Shown: positions 34,676-46,729 of the stretch, piece after piece
How the letters are laid out: each line of letters opens with the position of its first letter
Numbering within the stretch: the stretch's first letter is position 1
NCBI GenBank assembly: GCA_015680685.1
Contig: MNCI01027444.1
Span: forward strand, 544,004 to 608,003
DNA length: 64,000 nt
Direction: 5' to 3'
DNA from: Gnetum montanum
Lineage: Eukaryota; Streptophyta; Gnetopsida; Gnetales; Gnetaceae
The notes under the pieces: model-generated
Seen by the model: only the letters and a program-made list of their open reading frames with translations
Database searches by the model: none
What the model was told of the DNA's origin: nothing
Made by a program: the position numbers and the translations under genes

Positions 34676-34944
34676 TACTTCTTGGTTCAATTAGTTAAGT
34701 TCTTTATCCCTTAGGCATTTGTACATTCAAATCTTTTGTGCTCCACATTAGTTATGTCTAGTTATGCACTCCTTCATGGAATTTCTCCATCATTCTCCCA
34801 ATAAAATCTCCCTTTTGTGCATCTTCAAGTCCTCTTCACGCATTTCATCATGTTTTAGGCTTCTTGATCTTCCTTTAGACTCCAATTTCATGCAAAAAAG
34901 TTTTGTTTTTTTTTTCATTTTCAAGTTGCAAAACTATGTCAAAT

Positions 34945-35015
34945 AGTGACATTGACGTAGTTGACCACATCAACATGATCTCGTCAATGCATGGAAAAAG
35001 TTCTATATATACCAC
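34945..35015 (+). promoter_or_regulatory. Candidate internal promoter for ORF3, element C
   Basis: CCACATCAACATGATCTCGT (34965-34984) and the following 10 bases match this element's U3 at 26303-26332 in 26 of 30 positions; all four differences are transitions. TTGAC words (W-box-like) and a TGACG word lie just upstream (34948-34965). A TATA-like CTATATATA is at 35003-35011. Confidence 0.6.
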
Positions 35016-35459
35016 TTAACACTTAGTAATTTTTTCTTCATTTGACACAAATGCAAGAGAAATTTTTGTAATTTTTCATAGCCCAAAACCTTCCAAAGCC
35101 CATAACTTTTGTACCATTTGTTAGATTACCCTCGTTCTTTAGTCTTGTAGCTACCAAAGGTGAGCTCTACATTTTGGGAGCCACAAACCTTGGGTATTTG
35201 ACAAAAAAATTTTAATTTTTTTCTAACTTCCATAAGGTTTAATTAATAAAATAATATTAAAATCACTAATTTATGAGATTTAAACTATTCCAACAAACTC
35301 TGGTAGACATTAAAATGAAATAATAATAAAATAATATTAAATAATCAAATTTGTCATTATCACAACTTAGCAACTTGTAACTAATCCAAAGAGATAAGGT
35401 ACTAAAGTATTCCAATGTTACACATCAAATGCTAATCCTTGATCATGTTATGATTACAG

Positions 35460-38142
35460 ATGGTGCCAAGACCAAAATGCCTACAAGAAGGAGGACCATC
35501 CCAACTAATGAACAACTACCCTAGATTTGGAAAGGGTCAACAAGAATAACCCTAGGAGCAAGTAGCAGAAACCCATGAAATGGAACCTCTTTGGAAGGAG
35601 CCTAAAGTGAATCTATCTATTAGAGTCCCCAAGCTGAAATAGAGCAATCCCACTGAGATGAGGCACCAAGACCGAGGCCAAGCCTTGAGGTCAAATTGAC
35701 AGATGTCTACCTTAGGTAAATCTAGTCTAGGTAAATTTAACATTTGGTTCTTCAAGAATTAAACTTTGAAATCTTCCTAGAATTTTCCTTAGAAAATGTC
35801 AAAACCCAACTTCAAAGCTCTCCCATGTAGCCCACCATCACTTCTAGTGAAACGTGGCACATAAGAGAAACCTATCTCTTCTAGAATAATAGATATCTAG
35901 ATGCCACTATGAAGATCAAGGACATAAGTGTGTCCTACTTGGTGAAAGCCATCTCTTGGGCACTTAGCTTACCTAAAACTAGAATAAACTTGGAAGCGAT
36001 ATCAACTCAAGCAAACATAAAGTTCAAAAAGAAGTGGATCCAGTAGTGCCATGGTGTGGACCACAAAGAGTATGGTGTACTTACCATGGTAGAATGTGCA
36101 TATTTTAAGATAGTAGCCTACCACCTCAATCCAATGATGAAGCTCAGCAAAGTGATAGTCTTCTCTAGCTATTCATGTCCACTCTAAGTAGGAAATTCCT
36201 TATTAACCTTCCATAGCTAATCTATCTAGAGATAGAGAAGCAGTTCAAAGAAAATAAATGAAGAGAAAGGCACTCCTCTTTCTGTGCTTGATTAGAGAAT
36301 TATGCAAAAGAGGAGGGATAGCCTACTATTCCAATAATACATTAATACATGCTCCTATCACCCCTTGGGAAAAATGATGAAAGATAAGGTTCCTATTATA
36401 ACCAAGGAAGAGAAGTAGTCACCACCACCATCCACTCCTGAGACAATGTTGAAGGCACATGCAAGTTCACGTGCACTCAAATCCTAGTGTCTAAGAGATA
36501 ATAATGTCCATTCTAGGATAACAAAAATTTCCAAAAATCTTTTAAAATATTGCTACCTTCTCGGTATGCCTGGAGGAGGGAGATGGAATAACTATTCTAG
36601 TGATGCAATACAAAGGATAGGAAATGGTAGCTAAGGCAATGGTAGATTGAGTGGGAGAAGTCCTAAGTGTTCCTACAGCATCTATGCCTAATATTGCTAC
36701 ACTTAGAGATGTGCAGGCATCTGTAGGAGTAGTAAGTGGGAGGTTCAACATAGCCAAGCATGAGGAGTTACGGGAACAATTGGTAAAAATCCAACAACTA
36801 ATTCTAGAGGTCTTTGACATTCTAGATTACATCACTACTACCTAGTCAGTGTTGTTGGAAGCAAAGGGCAAGTGCATCATCACAGAGGCTCAACTTGAAA
36901 TAACTAGAGCTAAGAATTAGCACTTCGCTATAGAGGTTGTAGAACATAGAGCCCTCCTTACTAATTCCATAGTACTTAACCAAGTAGTGACCAAGGATGA
37001 ATTGTTTGGTAGCTTTAGTCCAAACATCAAAAGGTCAAGTACACAAAGGAGTTGATGATCTTTGACTAGTCCTTAGTTGTTGTCATCATATACAACATTT
37101 TAGAAGGACTTGTTGGAGGTTCACTGGGAGAATGCAAATCTGACCAAGGACAATCATTGCCTGCATACTATCGAACTCCAAAATGAGCAAATGGTCAAAT
37201 ACATAAGATAATAAGTGAAGCAGCTTGCCAAGGTGACAATGGATCTAAGGAGGTTAGCAGCAAAGAATCATAATCTCTCCATGGAGGAGGTCCATGCCCT
37301 TCACTAGAGGTCTACAACTAAAATTGCTACCTAGAAGAACAAGGCCCTTAAATTTGAAAGGGTTAAAAGCCATTACAAGGACCAAGTCAGCAGGTCAGCT
37401 TACAAAAGAACTTCAATGAAAAAGAAATCAAATTGGTGAAGGAAAAGGTGAATGAGCTCCTCTAGTAGCTCCAACAAGGAGGTGACATGTGGTAACCTAT
37501 CTTTGATGGGCTGAATGCATACAATAAGGTAGAAATCTACCTCAAGGTTTTATAGATCAAGGAGATGACCAAAGACATTAAGCTTGCCAACCTCTACTAT
37601 GCAAACTTAGCAATGTTGATTATTAGAAGGCCAAGGTCAAATTTTAAAAAGCAAGTGACTAGCTCATACTTGTTGTATGAGGTCAAGTTTAAGCACCATA
37701 AGGAGACAAAGCATAAACTTAAAATGGAAAATTCTAAACTCAATGTTCTCAGGCATCATTTCATTGATCAAAGATTAGTAGCTGAGAACCTAGCCTAAAG
37801 GATGAATGGACTACTAGGAGCTATAGAACACTGTCAAGGTGTTTGATATTGAATGAAAGTAATTCACAAACTAGTTTGTCAATGTGAAGGAATTGTTTCC
37901 TACAATGCCTTTTCTATGGGATATTCTCATACCAGCCCACATTGGTGATGCCACATGGACCATGTTCGATTCTTGGAGTAAGGAGGAGAAGATGAATGCA
38001 TTACTAGATGCTTTCTATCATCCACAAGCAATCGCAAGTGTAGATAAATAGCCACAACCACAACCTTGATCATAATAGCCACATGCACTAGAGGTAGGAG
38101 AAGGTCCATCAACATCTTAGAAACCTTCACTACCTAGGACCA
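35460..38142 (+). pseudogene. ORF3 of element C
   Basis: An ATG at 35460 opens MVPRPKCLQEGGPSQL, matching E. Conserved pieces: ETWHIRETYLF near 35850, then ATMKIKDISVSYLVKAIS (about 35905-35955). Open helical stretches lie at 36651-36845 and 37565-37798. It ends near 38142 in a Gln/Pro-rich C-terminus. The middle is broken by many stops. It is the same unknown family as in A and D, and probably coiled-coil. Confidence 0.62.
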
Positions 38143-38396
38143 TCTAATTTCTCTCCTTATCTTCAATCTACCAAAGCAGTTATGCTATTAGTTTTTTTCA
38201 TGGTGTTTAATTTTGTTGTCATGAACACCAAATTTTGTAAAAACTATAAATCCATACACTTGGGCACTTAGTGTTTATTTTTATCAATTTTGTATCAATA
38301 GTTATTCAATAATCCCATACATTCCAAAAGGTTTGTAAAAAACTTGTTCCTCCTTTTGTTCATTTGAGGATGAGTTTTCATTCAGTTATGGGGATA

Positions 38397-39162
38397 TGAT
38401 TAGTCATCGTCATTCATCTATAAATCAACACTTGGATGCATGGTTTGAGAATAGATTTTAGAAATTGACATAAAGAAGTTTTATAAGTTTGTTTCTAGTG
38501 AATGCTCACAATATGATGTTAAGTGATTATATGACATCCTTATTCAAATGTGATGTACTTAGACACATTAAATGTTAGCAATAAAGATCAAGATTACTTC
38601 CATCATTGTAGCATCCACTTATTTTTATTATTGTTAATTACTTAAATATTTACTATTTTTCTTATTTAATGTTTATCATTTATTGCTCTTTATTGTTTCT
38701 ATCATCAAGTAGAATGCATACAACTAATTGCAAGTGCTTAAGTGTAATTACTTGGTAATCTAGTAGTCTTATTGTTTGGTATGCCTAGTAACAATGCATT
38801 TGGTAATCCTAGCAATAGTTGCACAAGGTCCAAGGCATGTATGGAAGGTTAGGAATGGATACTCATCGTAAGTAGGCTAGTTTAGACTTTACGTTCCATT
38901 GTTAATTAGATTAAATAATTCATTTATCTATTACCATTAGGAGTAGCATATGGCTATAATAACATCAATTATCCTATGCCTCACTTTGGACTAAATCATA
39001 CATGATAAAGCTACCACTAGTCCAAGTGGAAAGATAGAGAACTGTGATCAAGACATAATGATCTAGATGCCACAACTAGTCCCATCCACCGAATTTGACA
39101 AGATTGTGTATGAATGCTTAGTGATTCATATGGTTGAGCATAGGGGTATTTGCTACTCATCA
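38397..39162 (+). repeat. Hybrid LTR: head of C 3' LTR fused to 5' LTR of D
   Basis: It follows C's polypurine tract (TTATGGGGATA). The first 20 or so bases (TGATTAGTCATCGTCATTC) resemble the C/E LTR start. From about 38418 (TATAAATCAACACTTGGATG) the sequence follows D's LTR, compare 46850-47564. D's U3 and the rest of C's LTR head are missing, so a deletion joined the two LTRs at a shared CTATAAATC-like string. Confidence 0.65.
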
Positions 39163-39163
39163 T

Positions 39164-39181
39164 TGGTGTCATTGCCAAGGA
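39164..39181 (+). other. Primer-binding site of element D (tRNA-Asp type)
   Basis: TGGTGTCATTGCCAAGGA comes one base after the LTR end TACTCATCA. Confidence 0.72.
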
Positions 39182-39287
39182 TTGTGCTAGTTATATAAAT
39201 TAGTTATATTATACATAATCACTATAAATGCATTAATGATTCATCTTTTAAGAAATATTAAGTCACACACATCATAAACTAACAACA

Positions 39288-41578
39288 ATATCTCTTTTAC
39301 ATGGAAGCAATAATGCATCGTATGAAGAGAACATTCATTGGAGAAATAATGAAATATATATTGAAGAAAATTGGAGTGACCAACCTCATCAGGGGTTTCA
39401 TATGTTCATGACCATCCTTACTACACTCAAGGACTACATTCAGTTAATGTAAACAATCCTATAGTAGATGGAGTAAGTCCTATATCAAGGATGGTCTCAA
39501 GGCCTAGGACCTCTTCAAAACCTAAAAAAGATAAATGAAGGGACCATCAGGAGCACTATAGAAGCCATGGAAATTTTCCCAATTCCTCATCTTCCTCTTC
39601 CTCTTCAACATCTAGTTCTAACAAAGATGAACATATGTAGAAAGATAGAGCTCCACTATGGGGTCAAAATAAAGATAGAAATTGAAACTAAGGGAAAAAT
39701 CAAAGACATCAAAATGAACATAGATGGGATCATTACAGTCAAATAAATAGAAATAGAACTTTTCAACATGACATGTCTAATTTTGATGAACCCTTGTTAG
39801 ACACTAAGAGCATGATGCATATTATAGAGGTAGTTAAAATACCCCATAGGCATTGAAAGAAAAGTCACATCAAAAGGCTTGATATGAATAACATCCCTAA
39901 ATTTGTGAGAGGTTATAATTTTGATCCACAACATCATTTAGAATCCTTCCATGATACCTACATCTTACATAATATTGAAACTGAGGGGCAAAATCTTAAG
40001 CTCTTTCCTAGGATACTAATAGACAAAGTCAATGTGTGGTATAGATCATTTAAACCAAATTCAATCCATCGATGGTTCACAATGCTAGAACTCTTCAATA
40101 AGAAATACCAAGCCTATGCAAGGGTGTCCAACCTAAGGAAAAAAATCAAAGGATGAAAACAGGAACAACATGAACCCTTGGATGTGGCCCTACATAGATA
40201 CTAGTTTCTATTGTATAGATGTCAAGGCCATAGTTTCTCTCAAGAAGAGCAACTTTTCCACATCATATATGGGCTTCATATTTGAACAAGAGAGATCCTT
40301 GGAAGGTATGCTCAAGGTTGATTATATGAACTATTAACCCATTAGATCCAAAGGCTATGTAAATGATAGAATATTGAGGAATATCATTGGGATCCAACTC
40401 TTTAAAAGAAAAGGATTCATCTCTATGATAAGGAAAAAGAGGTAGCTCTCCATGAGGTGATTTCATAAAAAATCTTGCTAATGCAATAGTCTATTATTGA
40501 ACTTTATTCAAGGCTAGATAAGATGTTGGAATAGATAAATGAGAAAGTTACACTTGCTTGGAAGCTATAGAGGAGAGAGTAACACAAAACAAATCAAGTG
40601 ATCATAACAAAAGGAGGAAAAGGGACCAAGAGAAAAGTAAGAACACTAATCAACAAAAATAAAAAATGGTTGAATAAGAAAAAACTATAGACTCAACCAC
40701 CAAAGAAGATGATGGATGTGACATCTACCTATATGACCATCCAAAGGGCTATTGCCCATTCATGTTACATCTACATGAGTATTAGGCTTTTGCATTGAAT
40801 CTTAAGTTTGTACAAAAGAAAATGCCTAGAAAATTACCTTTCTAAAAAGGTAATTATAGATAGTCTAACAACCAATCATACTATCCTAGTGAGACTTCTT
40901 ACCAACCTCAACACTATCATCAACCACAATGGCAAAACCCACAGTCATGGGGGAAGCCATCATCAAACCCATGCTACCCTTGTTGTCAACTAAACCTATC
41001 TAGATATGACGTTCAACAGCCTATTTCCCCAATAAGTTCTACTTCTTCTACTTTAAATCACTACTATCACTCTCCCAAATATCGTCAACCTGCATCTTCT
41101 TCTATGAGGTCATCACCTCACACCTCTCACCCTCGATCATATCCTCAATATTCTCATACTCACCTTCATCATACGTCATGACAAACAACACAGGGAGGTT
41201 CAACACCACAACATCAATGAACGAATGCCACTTATGCTATGAACATACATGGAAATGATAATGCCAATAGATCTCTACCACAATCTTGGAAAGATCCTTT
41301 CTTTAGGATGGTTCCCACACATAAGCACAACACTCATGGATCTACTAACTCATCCAAACCAATATAATTCCAATCAAGTGCAACACCCTTCCTCTCACAA
41401 CCAATGCCCTCTAATCTTATGCAAAGGCCAACATCCATTATTACTCCAACACTTAATAGAAACGATGAACCTAGCACTGTGGAGAGATAGAAGAATTCAT
41501 GCATCACTAATCATGACAACAGACGTAGTCGTGGGCCAAACATCCACAAAGTTAGCACAACTCCTATTCTGACCCACC
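39288..41578 (+). pseudogene. gag: gag of element D
   Basis: The start ATG of B is ATA here (near 39289). A Ser-coding CTTCCTCTTCC run is at 39586-39608. Best preserved is the capsid block 39884-40156, opening MNNIPKFVRGYNFDPQHHLE and ending RVSNLRKKIKG. The Tyr/His/Gln-rich tail is at 40860-41230 and the B-like C-terminal extension reaches 41572. Stops are fewer than in A or C but still present. Confidence 0.75.
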
Positions 41579-42264
41579 GTACATTTCAAAACTAAATGTA
41601 TGAGTGACAACCCATCTACATAGCCACCACTAAACCAAAAGACACCTAGTGGCTTGAAAATGGAAGCCTAACATTGTTTCACAAATGCATGGAGCCTACC
41701 TACCCACTTATTAATTCTTGTTATGGCCAAGAGCTTAGTTGTGGGGAACATGCCCCATCCTAAAATCAAGAATTAATAAGTGTTTTTCAACTTTTTTTTT
41801 TACAATTTTTTATCATTTACTCATTTCTTAATACAAATTCTTTCCATCCTTGTCAATTTTTTTCACACTTTACTTTTATTTCCTTTGTTAGTAATCTTGA
41901 TTGTGAATGAAACAACAAGATGTAAACCAATGAGGTGAGGTTTTCTCAATGTTTTCAAAATCATGAGGGATTGATTATCTAGACAATGATACCACATCAT
42001 CCATCCCATTCATAAGAGGTTCTTACCATGGTCATAATGATATTATTTTCCATCATCAAACTAAGAATAAACTCATAATCATTATGTCTGGATAGAAAAG
42101 TAAAGAACCAAAGGGAAATGTAAAGGGTGTGACATCAAGGGAACTTGTGGAATCTCTTTGACCACTTCTGTATGTTCTATCATGTTGCTAAGGTTGTAAT
42201 TATATCCTTGTAGATCTAAAAAAAATGAAAATAAGAGTAAAATAAGTGTTGCCTTACCATGTTA

Positions 42265-42397
42265 CTAGAAAGACATATTACCCATGCTTGAAGGTAGTCC
42301 TTTGATAAGGTTTACATAAATGAAAATAAAATAAAAGAGCACAGAATAAATTTTTGAGGGTCCCACTATAAAGACATGTTACCCATGCCTGAAGGTT
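42265..42397 (+). repeat. Spacer motif 1, two copies 100 bp apart (element D)
   Basis: Copies at 42265-42297 and 42365-42397, starts exactly 100 bases apart, with cores AGACATATTACCCATGC and AGACATGTTACCCATGC. Confidence 0.7.
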
Positions 42398-43179
42398 GGT
42401 GGCTTCTTAGAAATTAAGAGAAAAAAGAGAAGTTCCATGAATAAACTCCTTCCTTGGAAAAACTGTCAAATGATGATACTTCTTGCAATAGTGGTAATCT
42501 TATGGTTGTAAATCCAAGAGATAAAACAATGTGATGTCACAAGAATATGGTTTGGACTTGGTTTAAATCTTGGAAAGAAAGGCTAATGATTACTTTAACC
42601 ATTAATAACACATAAAGATTCATTATGCCTATGGTAAGGTATATCACATCCCAATTTCTACAATCCTTTCTAAAATCCATCTCATCTCACTATTTGTATG
42701 ATCATAACTTGTGGTTTTCCATAACATAGAGTTATTTTCTCAAATTGGTGATTCTAACATGTGTGTTTTGGTAAATAGGTATGCATTGCATTCAACCCCT
42801 TTAATGCCTATGAACATTTTTATTTGTGGTTATACAAGGGGAATAAGGGTTGAAGCCTACTTTGGGAAGGACCCACTTGTATAACTATTGTAACTTCTAC
42901 TTGTCTAACACAATTGCATCATCTTGAACCTTCCAAGTGCATATATGTCAATTTCAAAACCTTTCCTTATCATACAACCTCTCTATTCTATATCATGGAT
43001 TCAATACCATTTTCTTATATCTTCCAAAGATTTTAATTCCTATGATTTAGTTATCCAACATCATCAGTGCCCAAATATGTATTCTCACTTACCCCAGAAC
43101 TTTGGACTCTACATAAAACCTTCCAACCAATCACAAAGCTTCATTTTCCATACCAAATGTCCCCATGAAATGCAAATCA

Positions 43180-43260
43180 GAGGCCTTCAATATCAGGCAC
43201 TTGATATCAGAGGGGAGTTAATATCGACTACCTAATCTTGGGTCTACAAAAACTATAAAT
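43180..43260 (+). promoter_or_regulatory. Candidate internal promoter for ORF3, element D
   Basis: CTTCAATATCAGGCACTTGA resembles CTTCGATGTCAAGAATTTGA of this element's U3 near 46802, and TCTACAAAAACTATAAATAG gives a TATA box near 43253. The matching region in C and E carries TTGAC words instead, so the block follows the subfamily. Confidence 0.48.
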
Positions 43261-43510
43261 AGGACCTTCATAATTTCTTGGAAATCATTTTCATCAATTG
43301 TAGCTAAGGGAGTTTTTGCATTTTTTTCTCTCAACTAAGAGCTCTATGCATCCAACTTCCATATGCGATATCGTGCCCCATATTACTTCAATTTTTGTGG
43401 TTGTTGAACCTATTTAATCCTTAAGTTTTCAATTTAGTTGGAAGGGTGCTTGTGTGGAAAACTTATGCCAATTTTTTAAAACTTGCTATCACCTAGAAGG
43501 TATTATAAGG

Positions 43511-43813
43511 GTAAGAATGTGGAAAAATTTAAAATTTTTAATGAATAATCAATTATATGCATGCAAAAACCTTTAATTAACACCCCTAAGTAATCATAAC
43601 CATCATTATAAGCTATACATAAGGAAAAAGAAGTCAATTGTGAAAGGTTATAAAAGAAGTTAATACATTTTTTGGAATTTTTCTTAAAATTTTTCTAACT
43701 TTGTAATCACATGAACTACAAACTTAATGAAACCAAGGACATAAGTAAGGAATAAACCTATTGATGATAAATGAAAAACACCTTAGTAACCCAAAATCCT
43801 TAATTGATAGTAG
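43511..43813 (+). other. Candidate 303-bp intron before ORF3, element D
   Basis: Donor AAGG|GTAAGA at 43511 and acceptor TTGATAGTAG ending at 43813. The ORF3 ATG starts at 43814. Confidence 0.52.
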
Positions 43814-46554
43814 ATGGCCCCAAAAAGAGGAGGACAAGAAGGACCTTCACAAGGTGCAAGAAAATGCCTGTGAGGTGGCAAAGGTTGACTAGGAGAATAA
43901 GGCTCACCAAGTGACCATGAAAAACAAGAGGCCTAATCATTTCGCATTTATCAAGAGGCCCTTGTTACAAGATAGTTGGTCTAGGTACAGGCTACGAGAC
44001 CATAGGCCCAAGTGTAGGGACAATGCCTCACATTGTTCCAAGAATGCCTTCAAGCCATCTAGGAGCAATCCATGTTGACCACGGTGATCGTAGAAATAAA
44101 ATTTGAGCCATTCATGAAATTTTTCCCTGAGGTACTTAGAATTCAACTTCAACCATTGCCTTTATGGCACATCCTTTCTCAAAGTGGTAAATGGTACCTC
44201 GGTGAGATGTACCAATTCTAGCATAATAAGGAGTAGGGCATCACCATTAACATTGGTAGAATCTCTATTTCTTTCTTAGTCAAAGCCATTACAGAAGCTC
44301 TAAACGTATCCAATCCACAAGATCTGATGTAGAAACAAGGAAGTTGTGGCTAAAATGGGCATATAATAAAGAAGACAAAATCTACAATGAGCTAACTCTA
44401 GAGGAAAGAATTTACTTCAAAATTGACACATACCATCTCTTCCCCACAAAAGGGCCAAATAAGATATTAGCCTATGTAGCCAAAGGAAGTGAAATCTTGA
44501 TGAGAAAATACAACACCATCCTTGCCCAACTATACTTCATGAAAATTCAATGGTAGTTCAAGGAAAGAAAGGTAAGGAAGCCAACACTTCCATTCCCTTA
44601 CCTAATCAGGAAGCTATGCAAGCGAGATAGAATCTTGGGTTACACCAATGATGTTCCCAAGAGGGCCCAAAATGCTTCATTCTTTAAGTTGCTCAAAATA
44701 GCAGTACCAAGGAAAGACCTTGATGAAGAGCAAAAATAAGAACTAGAAAAGGAGTAAGAACAAGAACCAAAGAAAGAGCTAGAATAAGAACTAGAGTAAT
44801 AACATGAGCTACAAGTCCCACCACCACTACTGTAGGATTATAAATTTGCAGTGAGCCATTTGTAGTAAAATGTTGAAACTCTCAGTTGGGGAAGTAGAAA
44901 TGAATCCAACCTCTTTCAAGTTATTGATGATGTCATCCAATCCATAGTTTCAACTGATTCATCAAGGGGACATATTTCTTTGCAATTAGGAGGAGAAGCC
45001 TAGTGGTCATAGCAGATCTCTAGGAATGCTGCATCTTTCCAAGTGATGCTTAAAATTAAAAAAGGTGCCACAGTTGTGGTCATGCAACACCAAGATGTGA
45101 TAGGCATAGCAAAAGTTATAACAAACCACATCAAAGAATCCTTTAATATGCCTATTATGTCCTCGGTGAACTTAACTGGAACTAGAGATGCACAAATGTT
45201 AGCTAGGACCTTGATGACTCCTATAGCTCCTAAGGATGTGCTTGATAGATTACTGCAGACTGGGCAAGTCATGTCAACCCTCTTCAACATCCTTCTTGAT
45301 GTCACTGCAATTCAATCTGATCTCATAGCCATCAAAGGAAAACTGGTTATGGTAGAGACCAGGGTAGAACATTTAGAAGTAGAGGTACATCAATTGCAAC
45401 AAGAGGTCATTACCCTAAGAACTAAAAGAAGGGATCCTTCTCAATTCATTGTGCCTAACCAGTTGGAGCAATTCCAAATAGAGCATCTAGGCAAATTTAT
45501 TGAGTAGAAAAAAGTGGTTGAACAGGAGAAGGAGAATGTGGTCTAGAATGCCTCAGCCACTAAAGCCTAAGCATATGCTCATGCGAAGGCATTAACTACT
45601 ACCCAATAGGAAAATAAGTAGCTTGCTATTGACAAAGCAAGGTTGACCACCATAGAAAAGTAGAAAAACATCTTAGAAGAGAGTATCCATCAATTGAGGG
45701 AGCAATTGGTGAGGGTCAACCAAGACATAAGCAGATTGACCAAAGAGAATTTAACCCTCTCAATGGAGGAGGTATGTGTTATACATTAGAAATCTGCAAT
45801 TGAGATAAGCATGTGGCAGAATGAGGCCAAAAACCACGAGAAGTTGAAAGAGCACTTCTAGGAGAAAATTGGCATGTATCAACAAATTAATGAAACTGAA
45901 ATCCGAATGGAAAAGGCTTGCATCAGTTCCATGTCAACATAGAATCCTAACTAGCATTCCATCTTGGATAGCTATGCCTTGGTCCACCAAGCAGAAGTGA
46001 AAAACAAGGACCTACAAATTGAAGATTTGAAGGAGTACATGGCTTTAGCTAACCTTTGTTATGCTAACCTAGCTATGTTAACAGTAGGTCAACCCAAAAA
46101 TGAATTAGAATAGAAAGTAGTAGCCACTTATTCTTTATACAAGAAAGAGTCTGTAGATTGAAAAGATGTTCTACAAAAACTTCATGTGGCAAACTTAGAA
46201 CTAGAAATAATTAAGGCTCGCTACCATGGGCAAAGATATGTAACTTTAGATTTGGCTAAGAGACTAATAAATTATCATGAATTAAGAGAAAAGGCCAGGG
46301 GTTTTGAAGAGAAATAAAGGTAGTTCATAACATGATATGTGAAAGCCAATTAGATGTTCCCACAACTACTATGTCCATGGGATGTACTAGCTCTAGAGCA
46401 CATTGGATCATCAACTTGGATGTTGCATAATCCAAGAATGGAAAAGGAGAAGTTACAAGCACTCTTGAATCATTACAAATTCCAAAATCCTGATAACAAA
46501 GAAAAGCAGCCAATGGAAGAGCCACTGCCTCTAGGAACTACATACCTTCCCTAA
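43814..46554 (+). pseudogene. ORF3 of element D (best preserved copy)
   Basis: An ATG abutting the acceptor opens MAPKRGGQEG; the frame is traceable to TAA at 46552-46554, about 910 codons. A middle open block at 44344-44556 includes YNELTLEERIYFK and GPNKILAYVAKGSEI. TLPFPYLIRKLCKR follows near 44585. The longest open part (45043-45507, 154 codons) includes the heptad-like VETRVEHLEVEVHQLQQEV, so a coiled coil is likely. More helical text (REQLVRVNQDI, ANLCYANLAMLTVG) and the C-terminal KEKQPMEEPLPLGTTYLP follow. No transmembrane segment is evident. About a dozen in-frame stops, mostly TAG from CAG or TGG, make it non-functional. Confidence 0.68.
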
Positions 46555-46729
46555 TTTTGTTTTTTTCTCATGTCATGTTCATTTTTTGTAAAACATCACT
46601 GACATGAAATAGTTAGTTTGTGTGTCTATTAGAGTTGTTCAATAATCCCATACCTTCTCAATATTTTGTAAAGAACTTTTTTCTCATTTTGTTTAACTTG
46701 AGAACAAGTTTCATTCAGTCATGGGGGTA

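Larger units (their letters stand above)
33461..35459 (+). other. Spacer and ORF3 leader, element C
   Basis: 2 kb without coding signal: a U-rich tract (33545-33675), one copy of motif 1 (34190-34222), motif 2 (34619-34675), a U3-like block (34965-34994) with a TATA box, and a leader ending in ATGATTACAG directly before the ORF3 ATG. The splice donor seen in A, B and D is not clear here (CATAAG|GTTTAA near 35236 is the best candidate). Confidence 0.6.
41579..43510 (+). other. Spacer and ORF3 leader, element D
   Basis: It contains the pol-less junction (41579-41780, shared with B), a U-rich tract, the duplicated motif 1, motif 2 (42833-42880), a U3-like block with TATA (43180-43260) and the leader up to the donor. 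The open frame at 42924-43235 overlaps the internal promoter block and shows no family match, so I treat it as chance. Confidence 0.6.

Noticed and set aside
42924-43235. 103-codon open frame in the spacer of element D
   Set aside because: It covers the internal promoter block and has no counterpart frame in A, B, C or E at the same place.
45043-45507. The 154-codon open block as a separate host gene
   Set aside because: It is collinear with ORF3 of elements A and C and lies between ORF3 motifs on both sides, so it is the best-preserved part of ORF3 rather than an independent gene.
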